Shown one piece after another: positions 50,027-61,822 of a stretch of 64,000 bases of DNA. Under the pieces are notes generated by a model, which was not told the origin of the DNA, did not search any database, and was given only the letters and a program-made list of their open reading frames with translations. The position numbers were made by a program, and so were the translations under genes. Source of the DNA: Prunella strophiata (lineage: Eukaryota; Chordata; Aves; Passeriformes; Prunellidae); assembly GCA_036583965.1 (NCBI GenBank), contig JAZBQD010000019.1, positions 20,091,085-20,155,084 of the forward strand, in the 5' to 3' direction. How positions within the stretch are numbered: the stretch's first letter is position 1; every line of letters starts with the position of its first letter.

Positions 50027-52054
50027 TCTTCACTTTCAGCCTCACCAAGCTTTTATGTGAAGAGGAGACAGATCTGCCCTGGGGAGAAGACCTCTCTCCA
50101 TTTTTACGCTCTTCAGCAGGCTGTCTGCCATTATTAGCAACAAGGAAGACACCGTTTTTCAGAGGGATTTTCAGATCATTCCCTCATCAGCATTCCCCAG
50201 GACATGTTATGCTAACATGTCATATTCAGAGCCTTTCTTACTGTGTTGGGGTTTTGGCCAACAAATGCCCCTTAGCTTTTCTCACCCTTGCAGAGAAGCT
50301 CCAAATCTTGGGTTTATTTGTTTTTCCAAGGAAAGTTGCCTCCTGAGGCCTTTGCCAACAGTATTTGCTCTGTTTAAAAGGTGAATTATGTCAGTTTGAA
50401 GCTTCTAGACTTGATGGTGTTTAACACATCTAGTTATTTACCTGCCTGAAGTTAGTAATTCACATAGAATTGTCTTCCTTGTTTTCTCTCCTTTGCCCAT
50501 CCTTGGCATATCTTTTGCACAAAGACCAAGCTGCATAGTCTGTCTTGCAGAGGCTTTACTATTATGAACAACATCAAATGGCCCTGATAATTTCTTCTTT
50601 TTTTCTTCAAATTCTTATCAGAGCATGTCTCAACAAATATTAGAGCAAATATCATGCTGTACATAACCTTTTATTTAGCAGTAGCTGCTAAGCTGGGACT
50701 CCTGGGAATCTTATCCTCAGCCTGGAAATAAATGCTTAGAAACTGAAAAAGTTAGTACACACATGCAAAAAAAAAAAAAAAATTCTACTTCTTATCAAGT
50801 TCTAAAGTATCTTAAAAAATGAAAGCCTGAAATCAAGTACATCTAAAATGTGGTTACTTCAGCTCTTGTTTATATTTGTCCACAAAATTTCAAATATTTC
50901 CCTTTCTGAGGTCTCATTTTATTTCTTTTTTCTACAGCTTTTCAGCACCTTGAGAGGAGTCTGGTTTTGAAAGAACTATTATTATTACACTTTTATTACA
51001 TATCTAAAATAGATTTCGATTTGCAAGCAGTAAGATGTACAATATGGTTAGAGGGGTTTTTTTAATATGTATTGATTAAAACATTTAGAGCTAGCAGAGA
51101 GGAATTTAGAGAAAACAAACACAAAGATTGTGGTACCAGCACACAGGCTACAGACATGCAACCTCCATCACAGATTCTCCTGCAGGATTTTAGAAATTTT
51201 TCTTTCTACACTGCTCTTAGTCACAGATGGTCCCTGGAATTTCAGGGGAAAAAATGCTGTGTTTTGGTTAATGAGCAAATAAATGTTAGTATAGAGTCCT
51301 ATATGACAAATACTATTAATAGCACTGGCACATCAAAGGGGCAGATTTTTCTGGAGGAAAGTATTACAGAGTATAAATTGTAACACTGCTGAAGGCAATC
51401 TTGCCTTGCCTCAGAATTTCTTATGGATTTCAATAATCCACTGTTAGAGAGAAAAGCCTTAATGCAAGAAAGAAGCACTGATTAGCGAAGGTAGGAATGT
51501 AAATTTTTTTTGTGTCTGAACACATATAAATGTAACTGTACAAGTAGTTATAATCAGCACTCAAGCTTTGCAGAAACCCATTTGCAGGATTTTCAGATAG
51601 AAAAGAATAAATAAATTTAAAGGTTGAGTTTTCCTATTCTGCAGCAGGAAGGTTCATTTAAAGCCAGGTGCAGTGCAGTGTAAAAATGTGAAAAGTCCCA
51701 GAAACATTCAGTGAATGGATAGTGAAGATGACCACCATCCCCCATCACCTCTGCAAGCACATTATACTGTGGAACTCACAGGGTTTTTTTCCTTCTTTCT
51801 ACTAGCATATGCATTGCACAAAATGTACAATTCTATATTACTGTATTACTCTGAAATGCAGAATAATTTACACTTTTTTTCTTCCAGACAGGGACTAGAA
51901 ATGTGATGATTTTAAAAAGAGAACAGAGACTCACAAAATCACAAGATGGCAGAATCACTGGTAAAAGAAAAAGCCTTCAGCTACAGCTGTACTCTCAACA
52001 TATTTGTGGCAGAAGTAGCAATAGGTGACCACTTCCTGAAAATTAATATTAGGT
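50027..52054. other. Non-coding unique sequence
   Basis: No exon was recognised. A16 is at 50767-50782. The 136-codon plus frame at 49936-50346 begins inside the antisense of the CR1 and has no known motif, and the 103-codon frame at 51072-51383 is likewise unassigned. Confidence 0.6.
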
Positions 52055-52145
52055 AGAAGTTGGTTGGAAGGGACCTCAAGAGTTCTTTAGGCCAGGCTCC
52101 TGATCAAAGCAAGGTTAACACTGAAGATAGACTAGGTAACTTAAT
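52055..52145 (-). mobile_element. CR1 3' end fragment, degraded
   Basis: GTTGGTTGGAAGGGACCTCA, then AGAGTTCTTTAGGCCAGGCT and CCTGATCAAAGCAAGGTTA corresponds to the reverse complement of a CR1 tail ('tggaagggacctc..aggtccaaccccctgctcaaagcagggtca'). The terminal octamers are lost. Homology fades towards 52145. Confidence 0.7.
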
Positions 52146-55100
52146 TGGTGTCTAAAAACAATGTGTGTGCTTCCCTTTTCAGTTGTGGGAAGGCTTCAGT
52201 TTGGGATGGCTTCTGAAAACTTGAACTAAAACTGACATTGTGAGGCATGAGAATCAAATCCATGTAGATTCACACTGGGTACAATTTAAATGCTACTTGG
52301 CTATCTAGTATGGGACTTTTTAAATTTAATTTGATGTACCTAATGCATACACAGACAGAAACCAATTACAATGGACAAATATATGGTTTTAGCTTATTTT
52401 ATCAGAAGTTTCATTACAACTAATATATTTGTTTCTTTAGTGCCTCTAGGTTTTCCTTCAATTAAATGCTTTTTTGATAAGTCATTTATAACTTCTGTTA
52501 CAAAGTATGCATCCTTCATACTGTGTTAAGAGTTCATCAATCAGCTCAACAACATTCAATTAGAAATCATAGTGTAAGAATTTAAATTCTTTTATGACTT
52601 TTAAGGAAACATGATTTCAGGTTTTTTAAGCTAAAAAAACTGCCTGTCACAAAGAGTCATATCCCAGTGCTCTGAGATAAAATAGCACTAAGAGCCATTT
52701 CCAGGTTTAGTTCAGCATATGAAAACCACAGGTTTTGTTCAAAGCTTTCCTGGTGAAGTGCAAGTCATGCAATTAAAAATCTGTTGGTCCAGGGCACTCT
52801 GTCCCACAAGCATTGGGACACAGCTAAATATGGTGTGTATGGCAAGGCTTTTCTGAAAATATTTCATGGCTATCAAAAGCAAACATTCTACAGCTTTTGA
52901 AGTACTTGAAATCACTTTTGTTACCTGTTCCAGGTGCAATGAACCTTGTTTTATCAACATTTAGCAAACATGGCATTGTTGGGGCCACTCAATCTTTAAT
53001 ACAACTGCTACCACTACAAACATTATCTGCACTTCACAGTTAGGCCATGTGCAAAGACACATTGCAATTTGCTTAATGAAGCTGCTAAACCGAGACTTGA
53101 AACCAGATGTCCAAAGTCAGAGCTGTTGTCTGACTTCTTTTCACACTGTCATAGAAAGTTTTATAGTTTCACTGTCACACTAAAGCTCACATGTACCATT
53201 GGCATCTGACATATCAACTATTTCACTTGGCCTGATAATCAGGATGTACTCAAGGAACAATTCAGTCCATGATTTGTCACTAGCACGTGCTGTTTGTCCA
53301 TCTGTATGGCCCACTCCATCTAACTTCACTGAGAAAAATTTCCCCATCTTCCCATTCCTTCCCCTGCTTTTGGATAGCAAAACAACTACTGCAGGTAATC
53401 TGACAGCAGATGATGAATGCAGGGAAAGGCAACTCGTCTCAAAAAAATCTAATAAATCCACTCATGTTTTTCCCTTTCTTTGACCAATCAGTTTAAAATT
53501 CATTAGCTTGACCCATACCATTTCTGAGAGCAGTCTCAGCACAAATTAAAGAGCCATCCATCCTCAACAAAAAAGAGGGAGTCTGCTCAATACTCAAAAT
53601 CACAGTCTCCATAGTGACCAAAACACAGGATTCTCTTACTATAACATCAGCACAAGGGGTGTTCATAGGGCCCAAACACCATCATATTCTCCAATTTACC
53701 CTGCCACTGCAAGTTTTAATTTAAGCCTCACAGAAACTTCAGCAGCAGAAGTCATTTAGCATAAACTGCAAATATTCACAAAGTTCTCTGAAACCTTCAA
53801 GTCCGAACATTGCATTTCTTTCGGAGCCATGCAAGGGTCTCAAGCCTTAAGACAGCAGGTGGAATAAGTGGGGCAGAGTTCCCATGACTTTGCAATCCTT
53901 GCTGAGCCTTCTCTAGTATCTCTTCCACCAGATCATATTTAATCAAGACAAAGGTCTTCCTCTCATGCGGAATTAATGAAAGGATAATGCAGTTATTTAT
54001 CCTGACTCATACTTGTTAGCAGAAAGCTTCAGTGAAACAATGGTTTGCAAGCTCCTGTGAGGATACCATTCCCATCTTGTGCCTCTTAACTGTCAGTTAA
54101 AGCACCTACAGTGCTCCTGAAAAAAAGATGCAGTTGGATAGTTCAGCTGGGTGAGCTGCTCATTCAAACCCACATAAAGAGGAGACATATTCATCCCAAG
54201 GACTCACAAAGGTCACAGATCTCTTGCTGACTCCTGTCAGTCTCTCCTTTTCATTCTTCTAACTAGTAACACTACTGCTGCAAAAGGGTGAATGGATCAG
54301 TCTGTGGTTCATGTCTCCTGCCTCTCTTAATCCGGTAAAGAGCAGGGAGAGCTGCAGGGATTCCTGCTTTCTGGGTCTACATGAACATGATCAAGTCATC
54401 AACAGCAAGGAGAAATCAGCTCAGCATTGGCTCCTCTTGCCCCCTGTTGGACTTGTTCCTGGGATACATAACAACCCAAGGGAAGAGAAGGGAAGAAGGG
54501 AAGAAAAGAGAAGAAAATTGACTAGGAATGAAAGATGGCATAAGAATCTCTGTTTCAGTGCCTTGGAAAGGCTGGGGAGAGAATGGCTCTCATCACATCC
54601 TGCTTGTCTTTACTCAGATGTAGCTACCTCTCACTTCCCATGAAAAATACCCTGACAGCAGTACCTGAAGGGCTTTATAACAAGCTTGTTGCAAAGCACA
54701 GCTAGCCCTGTATCCCTTGCTTCCAGTCAAAGATCCTAATTCTTGCACCTGATTTCCTTTCCCACTGAGAGTGTTGTGAATCTGACATGCTGCCATACAT
54801 TTGAAATATCATTATGGAGTTCATCTCCCAACCTGCTTCTCTCTCTCCTCCCCCAAACACTTTTTGAACTGATCTGTTGTCAAGTGTCTTGTCTTATATT
54901 TGTCTTGCCTTATCTTAGGGCAAGTAACATGTCTCTCTCCATGCCTCTGAAATGTGTGTGATTTGATCCCACTCTATAAATGTTTTAGAATAACAATAGT
55001 ACCAAAGGATGCTTGCACATCTCAGCTGTCAGGGAATCAAAGAAGAACATTTTCTACTCTAAATATTAAGTGTTAGAGTCTTCTATTTGTATCATAATTG

Positions 55101-55544
55101 AAAACCATTATTGTAATTGGTTAGCAAAGCCACTAAAGGCACAGGCCTAAAATGGAAATGAATGAAGCAGCTATGGAAATGACATCTTAATAAGAATAAT
55201 GAAATTCAAACCCCTACTGCAAGTACAGTGTATAATCCATTACATGGAGATTAGATGAGATATAAATACCTGAAGGATATAAGATGATTGATCTGACATG
55301 TCATCTGGTTTTGCAACCATAAAATGTCAAACAAGAGGTATCTGAACACTGCAAATCGCCTAACTACAGCTTTTTCATGGAAGCTGAGAAGGGAATTTAA
55401 CAACTTGCACTGTCAGGTAAAGCCTTATTCCACTCTGAGTGCAGCATTTTAGCTGGCTTTTGTCCTCCTCCTCTTAACCCAGAAAGTATTTCCAGGGCCT
55501 GAATAATTTTTTATTAATTCCCTGGATCTGAAACTCAGTGGATG
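52146..55544. other. Non-coding sequence including a dual-strand open region and a purine tract
   Basis: No repeat family or known exon was recognised. At 53180-53483 both strands are open for about 93 codons without a homologue I know. A 40-base all-purine tract lies at 54478-54517. The block at 55090-55310 is rich in TAAT words and resembles conserved enhancers in composition. Confidence 0.6.
54478..54517. repeat. 40-base pure purine tract (GGGAAGA-type)
   Basis: Every base from 54478 to 54517 is A or G, built of GGGAAGA/GAAGAA words. The pyrimidine complement is capable in principle of triplex formation. It interrupts a chance frame (54311-54643) that reads it as E/K/R-rich. Confidence 0.9.
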
Positions 55545-55640
55545 AAGGTTCAATTCCAAGTCTACCCATAGTGTTAACCTCTCTATAATTCAGTTGTTTG
55601 CTCATGAGATGTAGCAATAAAGCTGGCTTTTACCATTCAC
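55545..55640 (+). mobile_element. MIR-like SINE remnant
   Basis: GGTTCAATTCCAAGTCTACC, then GTTAACCTCTCTATAATTCA and GTTGTTTGCTCATGAGATGT, then AGCAATAAAG follows the MIR consensus 'gttcaaatcccagctctacc...cttaacctctctgtgcctcagtttcctcatctgtaaaatggggataat'. This is the clearest of the MIR-like scraps in the window. Confidence 0.5.
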
Positions 55641-57579
55641 AGGTGGAGGAAATATTTGGTAATCTTCATGATATGCCAAAATACTCTATCAATTCTGGGC
55701 ACTGTCATTCAGGCTGCTACAAAACCTCAAAGGCATAGAAAAAAGAAGCAATCAAGACTGTACTGAAGAGCATGGGAGCTGGGGAAGGGTTGACTCCTGA
55801 AAGAGGTTGCTACTCCCAAGGTACTCCGCTGAAAAAGCCAGGGTTTTAGTAGTCTTTTTAGAATCTTTAGAAATTCCCTGTTTCTCATTGATTTTTAAGT
55901 GAAAACAATGAGGATTGACAAGTCTTCTAAATCCCTCCTTATTGAGCCAGGGAGAAATCTTCATCCACATGTGAGTTATTCCAATGGAAATTACCTATCC
56001 TGATGTTTGTATCACCCCTTTTTTTGTCGTGGTGATCCAGGACCTCATAAACATGTATCAGCAATGGAGGCAGCTCAACACATAGACAGGACAGGCATCT
56101 GAGAATTCTAAGGGTGAAAAAAATCAGAGACTGTTTATCTTCCTTTACAAAGCTCATTCACTAGAAAACAAGCAACAGAGCAGGAACCCCAATGTTTAGA
56201 CACTAGTCAGATATTCCTGATTTCACCCAAATCATCAACAAGCTCCAACAGTGGGTGACTAGTAAGGGACATTTTGCAGCAAAGGCATGCTTTAATTACA
56301 GATACTTAATGCTCATAATTGAAGGACACACCACGATCAGTGTAGCAAAGTTAAAGGGACAACAAGAAGGATGATGCTCCTACTATGCATTTTCTCTAGA
56401 TATTTTCTCTTAGCCTGAACCACTCATGCTGGTGATTTCTGTAACACACACACCAACACTGCACTTTAAGTGCAGGCAGCCATTGAGCACAGCTGGGAGA
56501 AAAACAGTCTCAACCTGAGCACAGGCTCAAATACACACATGGTTTCTTACAGAGGGCACATTTTCAGTTTAACCATGCTATATTCTATCTCACCAGATTT
56601 TGGCAAATTTCTGTCTTGTCCAGGTTTTGCAACACACCAGTCAAAGGCTCCTGATTAGAAGGATCTATTTCATGAGCACAGCAAAAGACTGGAGGACAGC
56701 TAGGATAATTCACTGAACTTGGATAGCCATGTACAAGAAATATCCTTCAGGTACATACAGATTGGGAGTACTTAGCTAAAAGTAATGTCATAATCTGCAA
56801 TAATCATTAATGGTAAAACCTGAAATCCACAGTCTTACCTCCTTATTCAGTAGTAAGTAAACCCTTTGATCTCCAAGACTGTCTCCTCTACTTATAACGA
56901 CCTTACTAGCAGATTTATAGCCATAAAGTAATTACAGGAATGAATTAATTATTTGGAAGGCAAATTTGCACCAAGTTACACAGGTTGCTTTAAAGACACT
57001 TACAGAAAAGAAAATTATTAGTTTATTTTCTTGAAGTCTTTCTTACTTTACTCCAAGCCCTGACTGTGGTGCAATATCCTTCCACAATGACTGGAGAAGT
57101 GCTTAACATTATAGGAAGGAACAGTCTACTAAAGTGTGGTCTGCTTTTATGCTGTTCATTTCAGGCTGTCCCCACTTAAGCCATGTGCACTTTATACAGA
57201 TTTCATTAATGTCAGAGCCATTACATTTGTTCAGCAGCTAATGGCAAATATTAAGTGTACTGGAATAAATAAGGCTTAAGTACAAGAGGCCTTAATATTT
57301 GGCTTTCAGTAAGGTCTCTTGTCAAGCTGTCACTTTTTGCATGCTATTGTCTATACATATTCTAGAGAACAAGCTGCAGGAAGCCTGGAATAGGAAGATA
57401 CCAGGACACCATTCCAGGGTAGCCACAGGTAACTCCTAGCTAGCCTGTGTCAGCAATTGCAAATGGTCATTTTTAATCTTTCTGTGTGGCAAGTGTAACT
57501 TTTAAATAGCTTGAAGGCAACTAGCCTGAAAATTGCCACAGCTTGGAAGCCCTTTTTGTGTTCAAGAGACTTAAAGAGA
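55641..57579. other. Non-coding unique sequence
   Basis: No gene or repeat was recognised. The block at 57160-57310 is TAAT-rich with a homeodomain-type CTAATGG word and could be conserved non-coding DNA. The frames at 55752-55970 and 55939-56157 (both -) are unassigned and not protein-like. Confidence 0.6.
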
Positions 57580-57640
57580 GATTGGAAAATTTGGGTTTCT
57601 ATCCTTAGCTCTATCAACAGGTTATGCTGTGTGATTCCTT
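57580..57640 (+). mobile_element. MIR-like SINE remnant, short
   Basis: AATTTGGGTTTCTATCCTTA, then GCTCTATCAACAGGTTATGC and TGTGTGATTCCTTAATGG matches in order the MIR 5' half ('acctgggttctattcccagctctgccactgacttgctgtgtgacctt'). It is followed at once by a T15 tract (57647-57661). Confidence 0.35.
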
Positions 57641-57646
57641 AATGGA

Positions 57647-57661
57647 TTTTTTTTTTTTTTT
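57647..57661. repeat. T15 homopolymer
   Basis: Fifteen T residues immediately follow the MIR-like scrap; simple sequence. Confidence 0.9.
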
Positions 57662-58380
57662 CACAACAATTACCCACATCACCACATCCTTTCTTCTGCC
57701 TTCTCTAGTTAGATTGTTGCTACACAAGTCAGATGCTGCACCCTCTGCATACTGAAAGCTTCCTGGTATAGTGGGAATCCTTTCTGAATCAAGTATCTGA
57801 AGTCATGAAATAAGAATCTTCCCGATTCTCTGAGTTTTTAGGCATAATCTGATTGAGCACCATGCACCAGGTGCAGTCTGAGTAGAGCTACTGCCAGTTC
57901 CATTCCTGGCTGCTCCAAAATTTGCTTTGCTGCTATATTACCTTCCTACTTAATTAGGATAATCTCAAGGAAGTGAGGCATTGGGAGGAATGAAGACTTC
58001 ACAAAATATAATTGCCTTCAGGAGAAAAAGATTCCCTTGTGAGTTCAACTTTGTCTGCCTGGTTTAAATGTCATAGCATTTTATTTTCATCCCCCTCACC
58101 CTGGCTCCCAGCTTTCAAGTTCTGCAAACTGAATGAGCAGCACATACTGACACACAATGATGTTGGGTCAGTTTTTATATCCTTGAGTCATTCACATGAA
58201 TGTTTTTCTACCATTGCTCTGTATGATACTTCTAAGGTGTCAGATTAAAACAGTGGTCTGGCCCACTTAACACACCCCAACTTCCTGACAGAAAAGACCA
58301 GAGAAGCTAGCATGTCCCCTTAGAATTTCAGTCTTTTGCCTCTGAGTTTAACAGATAATGAAAATAATTAAAACCCAAAT

Positions 58381-58501
58381 GTTTTGCTTTGTTTTTGTTT
58401 TTGTTTTTTTTTTTTCCTTGTTTGTTTGGTTGGTTGGATTCTTTGGTGGGTTTTTTTTTATTATTTTTTTTGTGTTGTTTGTTTGTTTGTTTGTTTGTTT
58501 T
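58381..58501. repeat. T-rich / (GTTT)n low-complexity block
   Basis: The 121 bases are made of T runs, TTTTG, GGTT and finally (GTTT)n at about 58478-58501. They give a spurious F/V-rich open frame (58358-58588). Confidence 0.95.
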
Positions 58502-60491
58502 AATCCAGCATTCTTAGTGCAGATAACCAGACTGGTGATGCAGCTGTTTGGAGTACTTACAGACTTATCCCTGCATTTCTACAATTAAGCAAATATAGTT
58601 CATAACCAGACACTGTCTGGGCCATTGAGGTCCATTTTGCTTGCAGATTGTTGTCTGCATCAATTCAATGTTACCATGAGCCTGGTACCAGCCTCTCAGT
58701 CCCCTGAGACAACTATTTTTGCAAAACTTTACATGCTGGACTATGCCACTTTTCAATAATGCATCCATGACAGAGAGAATTGATACTGCTTTTAAATGTT
58801 TTGACAACATATTAACAGATGTTATGGGAGATCTTTCTCCAAGCAGCCCCAACCACAAAATTTTTCTTCAGTGTCAGCTATTTAGTACTAGTGTTACCCT
58901 TTCCTATTTTTCATTTTCTTTGGCTCAGTCATAACAGACTTCTCAATTCCTACTCCAGTTTTATTTAATATCATCTAAACACTGGGAGAAAGTTAGAAAC
59001 TTATATAGACATGTATACAAAAATTCTCATCATTAGCTTTCATAATGGGACTAATACTTTCCTTCTTCTTGTGGAAATGCATTGATCAATATCCCCCAAC
59101 TTAGCTGAACCTGATGTTTAAGTATAAGTTTACTTCAATATGTTTCCTTTGGTTCTGCTCACATATTTATCTTAAGGATAGTCCAGTTAAAAATGTTATT
59201 CCAATATATTCTTACAGATGCTGTTTCATCAGTAAATTCTTTCCACTTTTCTCATAATAATTTGTCTAATTTGCTAATTATCTACATTCAACATATTGAT
59301 TCTTCATTAATTCAAATTCTGTTGCCACCATAAAACAAATAAACAAACAAAACCCCACCAAAACCATAATGTAGAGTAGAACAGCATGAGATGTTTGATC
59401 CCTTTTTCCACTTCCCACATGTATTTAATTATGTTCTCAGATAATATTTTTACTTATAGTCTATATCTACTGCTCATATAACATTCTCCCACTTTTTAAT
59501 TGTTTGGGGTTTTTTTCTGGTGCTTGACTTGAAACACAGACTACAAGTCTCCAGTACTTATTACTACAGTCTTCCAACTGAAACATTTCATGCTCTTGAG
59601 TTCTGGTTTTAACTCAGAGTAGGATTTTCAATTTTCATTTCTTCATCCTTTCTAATCTTTGTCTGCACCCTTAAGATCAACAATGCCATCACTATTATTA
59701 CTGAAAACCTGCAAGCAAAGTATTCTGTCTGTTTTGAGGAGTATCTAAATTACTATCTTGGTCTCATCCTCACTGAAGAGTCATTCAAGTTTTCTTTTTC
59801 TCATTTTCTCTTAATGTTTTAAAAACCTGTTGTTGCCCTGTGCAAGACCTAACTCAGCTTCACTTCTCCCATTTCCCTCTTTTCCTACACTTACCAGATT
59901 GTTTTTACTGATTTGTGCTTTATTCCATGTATTTTTAGATATGTTTCACTGGTTTGCTTGAACACACTTCAAATGCACATTTATCTATTTTCTCTTTATT
60001 TCTCCTCATCCTAAACTGTTCTCCATGTTCCTTGAAAAATAATATCCAAAATTCAGCACTAAAATACAGAATAGTTGCACTGATGATCATTTTAGGTGAC
60101 ACTCAGGTCTAAGGCCCTTTTCCATGCCTGACAATCAGTACCACTTTTGCTTACACTACCAAGTCATATACAAAGATCCCTATTTTGTATAGAGGAAGAG
60201 GTTGCCTAAGACTAGCAGATTGTTTTTTTCGTATTTCTGCAGTGAATGTAGCTCAGTGTTTCCTGTGCAGATCTCAAAGATCTCCTCAATGCAGTTCTTA
60301 CCATTCAGGCAGACTTTCTATCTTCCATCTTTGCACATTCAGCTATCTGTCACTCTTTTATACTTATGTTCACCATTTTCTAAAGGCACTCCTGGGATGT
60401 AGCAACGTAGTCAAGTTTGTATATCTCTGAACCAGACTCAGATAGTCTGGGTTCCAGGCTTTTTGTGCATTTTAAAACGTTTCTTGACCTT

Positions 60492-60501
60492 CCCCCCCCC
60501 C
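60492..60501. repeat. C10 homopolymer
   Basis: Ten consecutive C residues; rare in this AT-rich window and a likely site of sequencing length error. Confidence 0.9.
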
Positions 60502-61738
60502 ACCTTAAATTGCTTAAGCAGTAAGAACACTCAAGACTAGGATCTGTCATCTTTTTAATTATCTACATGAAGAATTTTGTGGATGAGTTACACACACTAA
60601 TGTCTTATGACTGTTGGAGGGCTAATTCCATTTTTTACACTCAGGCTGGTCAGTACAACCTTTACAGAAACTACTTTTGCTTCTCACAAATTTCCCTTTC
60701 AAAGTGGGTACTAATAGGCATTTCTGTAAGAGATAGTCCAGATAATGAAGATATGTAGTTAATTATGATGAAAGTCCAGCCACTGTGCTTAGGGAAATGC
60801 AGTGGGATTTGGTGGTTACTCTGCCTTAAGGAACATTTTATTTTCCATTTAATTTCCAATATTACTTTCAAATCTCCTTCAAAGTTGTTTCTAATAATCT
60901 GAAAACTTTTAACTGCAACTGCATGCTTTACCTCTTGGCATTACACTACAGACACACATCTCCAAGTGCTAACCCTCTGAACAGGGCTAGAAACTTACAC
61001 TAGGCTGAGTGCCTTCATTCATCATTGTAAGCTTGTGAATGACAAGCAGTATATCCTTGATGGTAGCAGCTGAGAACAATAATAGTCTATTAAGTATAAA
61101 ACCAATATTCATAATATAACCCCAGGTTTCTGTCAACCTTTGGAATCATCAAATGCAATTCAGAGTTACTCTTGTTGAGAAATACATTTAGGGCAGGTAG
61201 CTCTATTTTGCATTTTGGTGAAGTCTTTGGTCTCACTGTAACTCTCTGAAACACACAGTTCTACAGATGCACAAGAATTTCTAAAACTCAGTAAGGGAGT
61301 GTAGGTAATTTGTGCATATTTTTCTTTTTATGTATGCACCATCTTAACAACAGGGTCTGTCACACCCCTCAAAAAAAAAAGCAATTTGTCAGGAAGAGGT
61401 AATTTCTGTCTCCAAACTCATCCACAAAGTCTTTCATTATGTGAGACAACTGGGGGCCAGGAAGCACCCTGTTTCCAGGAGCTTGGATAGATAGATGGAG
61501 TGGGGGTGCTCATGGCAAGGGCATAAACTTGATTAATCAGGGATAACCCTGCCTTTCTGCAGTCAGACAGCATCCTGAGTCCAGCAAGAGTAAAGGGCCT
61601 TACACCTACTTTGTTAAATCAATTTCTCTTCTGTTTGGCAGGTAAAACACTGGCACCATCCTGACTCCTGCTCCCAGCTAATGTCTCTGATTCTCTGTGT
61701 GCAGCTGTGTATATGCCTGACTTGTGAAGTTATTAATC

Positions 61739-61822
61739 AAAAAATCACAGACACGCAGAGTGGTTAGGGCTGGAAGGGACCTTGAAGATCATTTAGTTCC
61801 AACCCCTGCAATCTGCAGGTTG
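61739..61822 (-). mobile_element. CR1 3' end fragment
   Basis: AAAATCACAGACACGCAGAG, then TGGTTAGGGCTGGAAGGGAC, CTTGAAGATCATTTAGTTCC and AACCCCTGCA is a clear reverse complement of a CR1 tail ('tcatagaatggtttgggttggaagggaccttaaagatcatctagttccaaccccctgc'). Only about 80 bases are kept, with few differences in the conserved core. Confidence 0.85.

Larger units (their letters stand above)
57662..61738. other. Non-coding sequence with T/G-rich low complexity
   Basis: No exon was recognised. The block contains the T/G-rich stretch at 58381-58501, an (AAAC)-like run at about 59335-59366 and a C10 run at 60492-60501. Frames at 58565-58858 (-) and 60185-60430 (+) have no known motif. Confidence 0.65.

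Noticed and set aside
49936..50346. Longest open frame of the window (136 codons, plus strand)
   Set aside because: It begins antisense to the CR1 ORF2 sequence and continues into unique DNA. Its composition is not protein-like and no motif is seen.
58358..58588. Hydrophobic 76-codon frame as a membrane peptide
   Set aside because: Encoded almost entirely by the T/G-rich low-complexity block.
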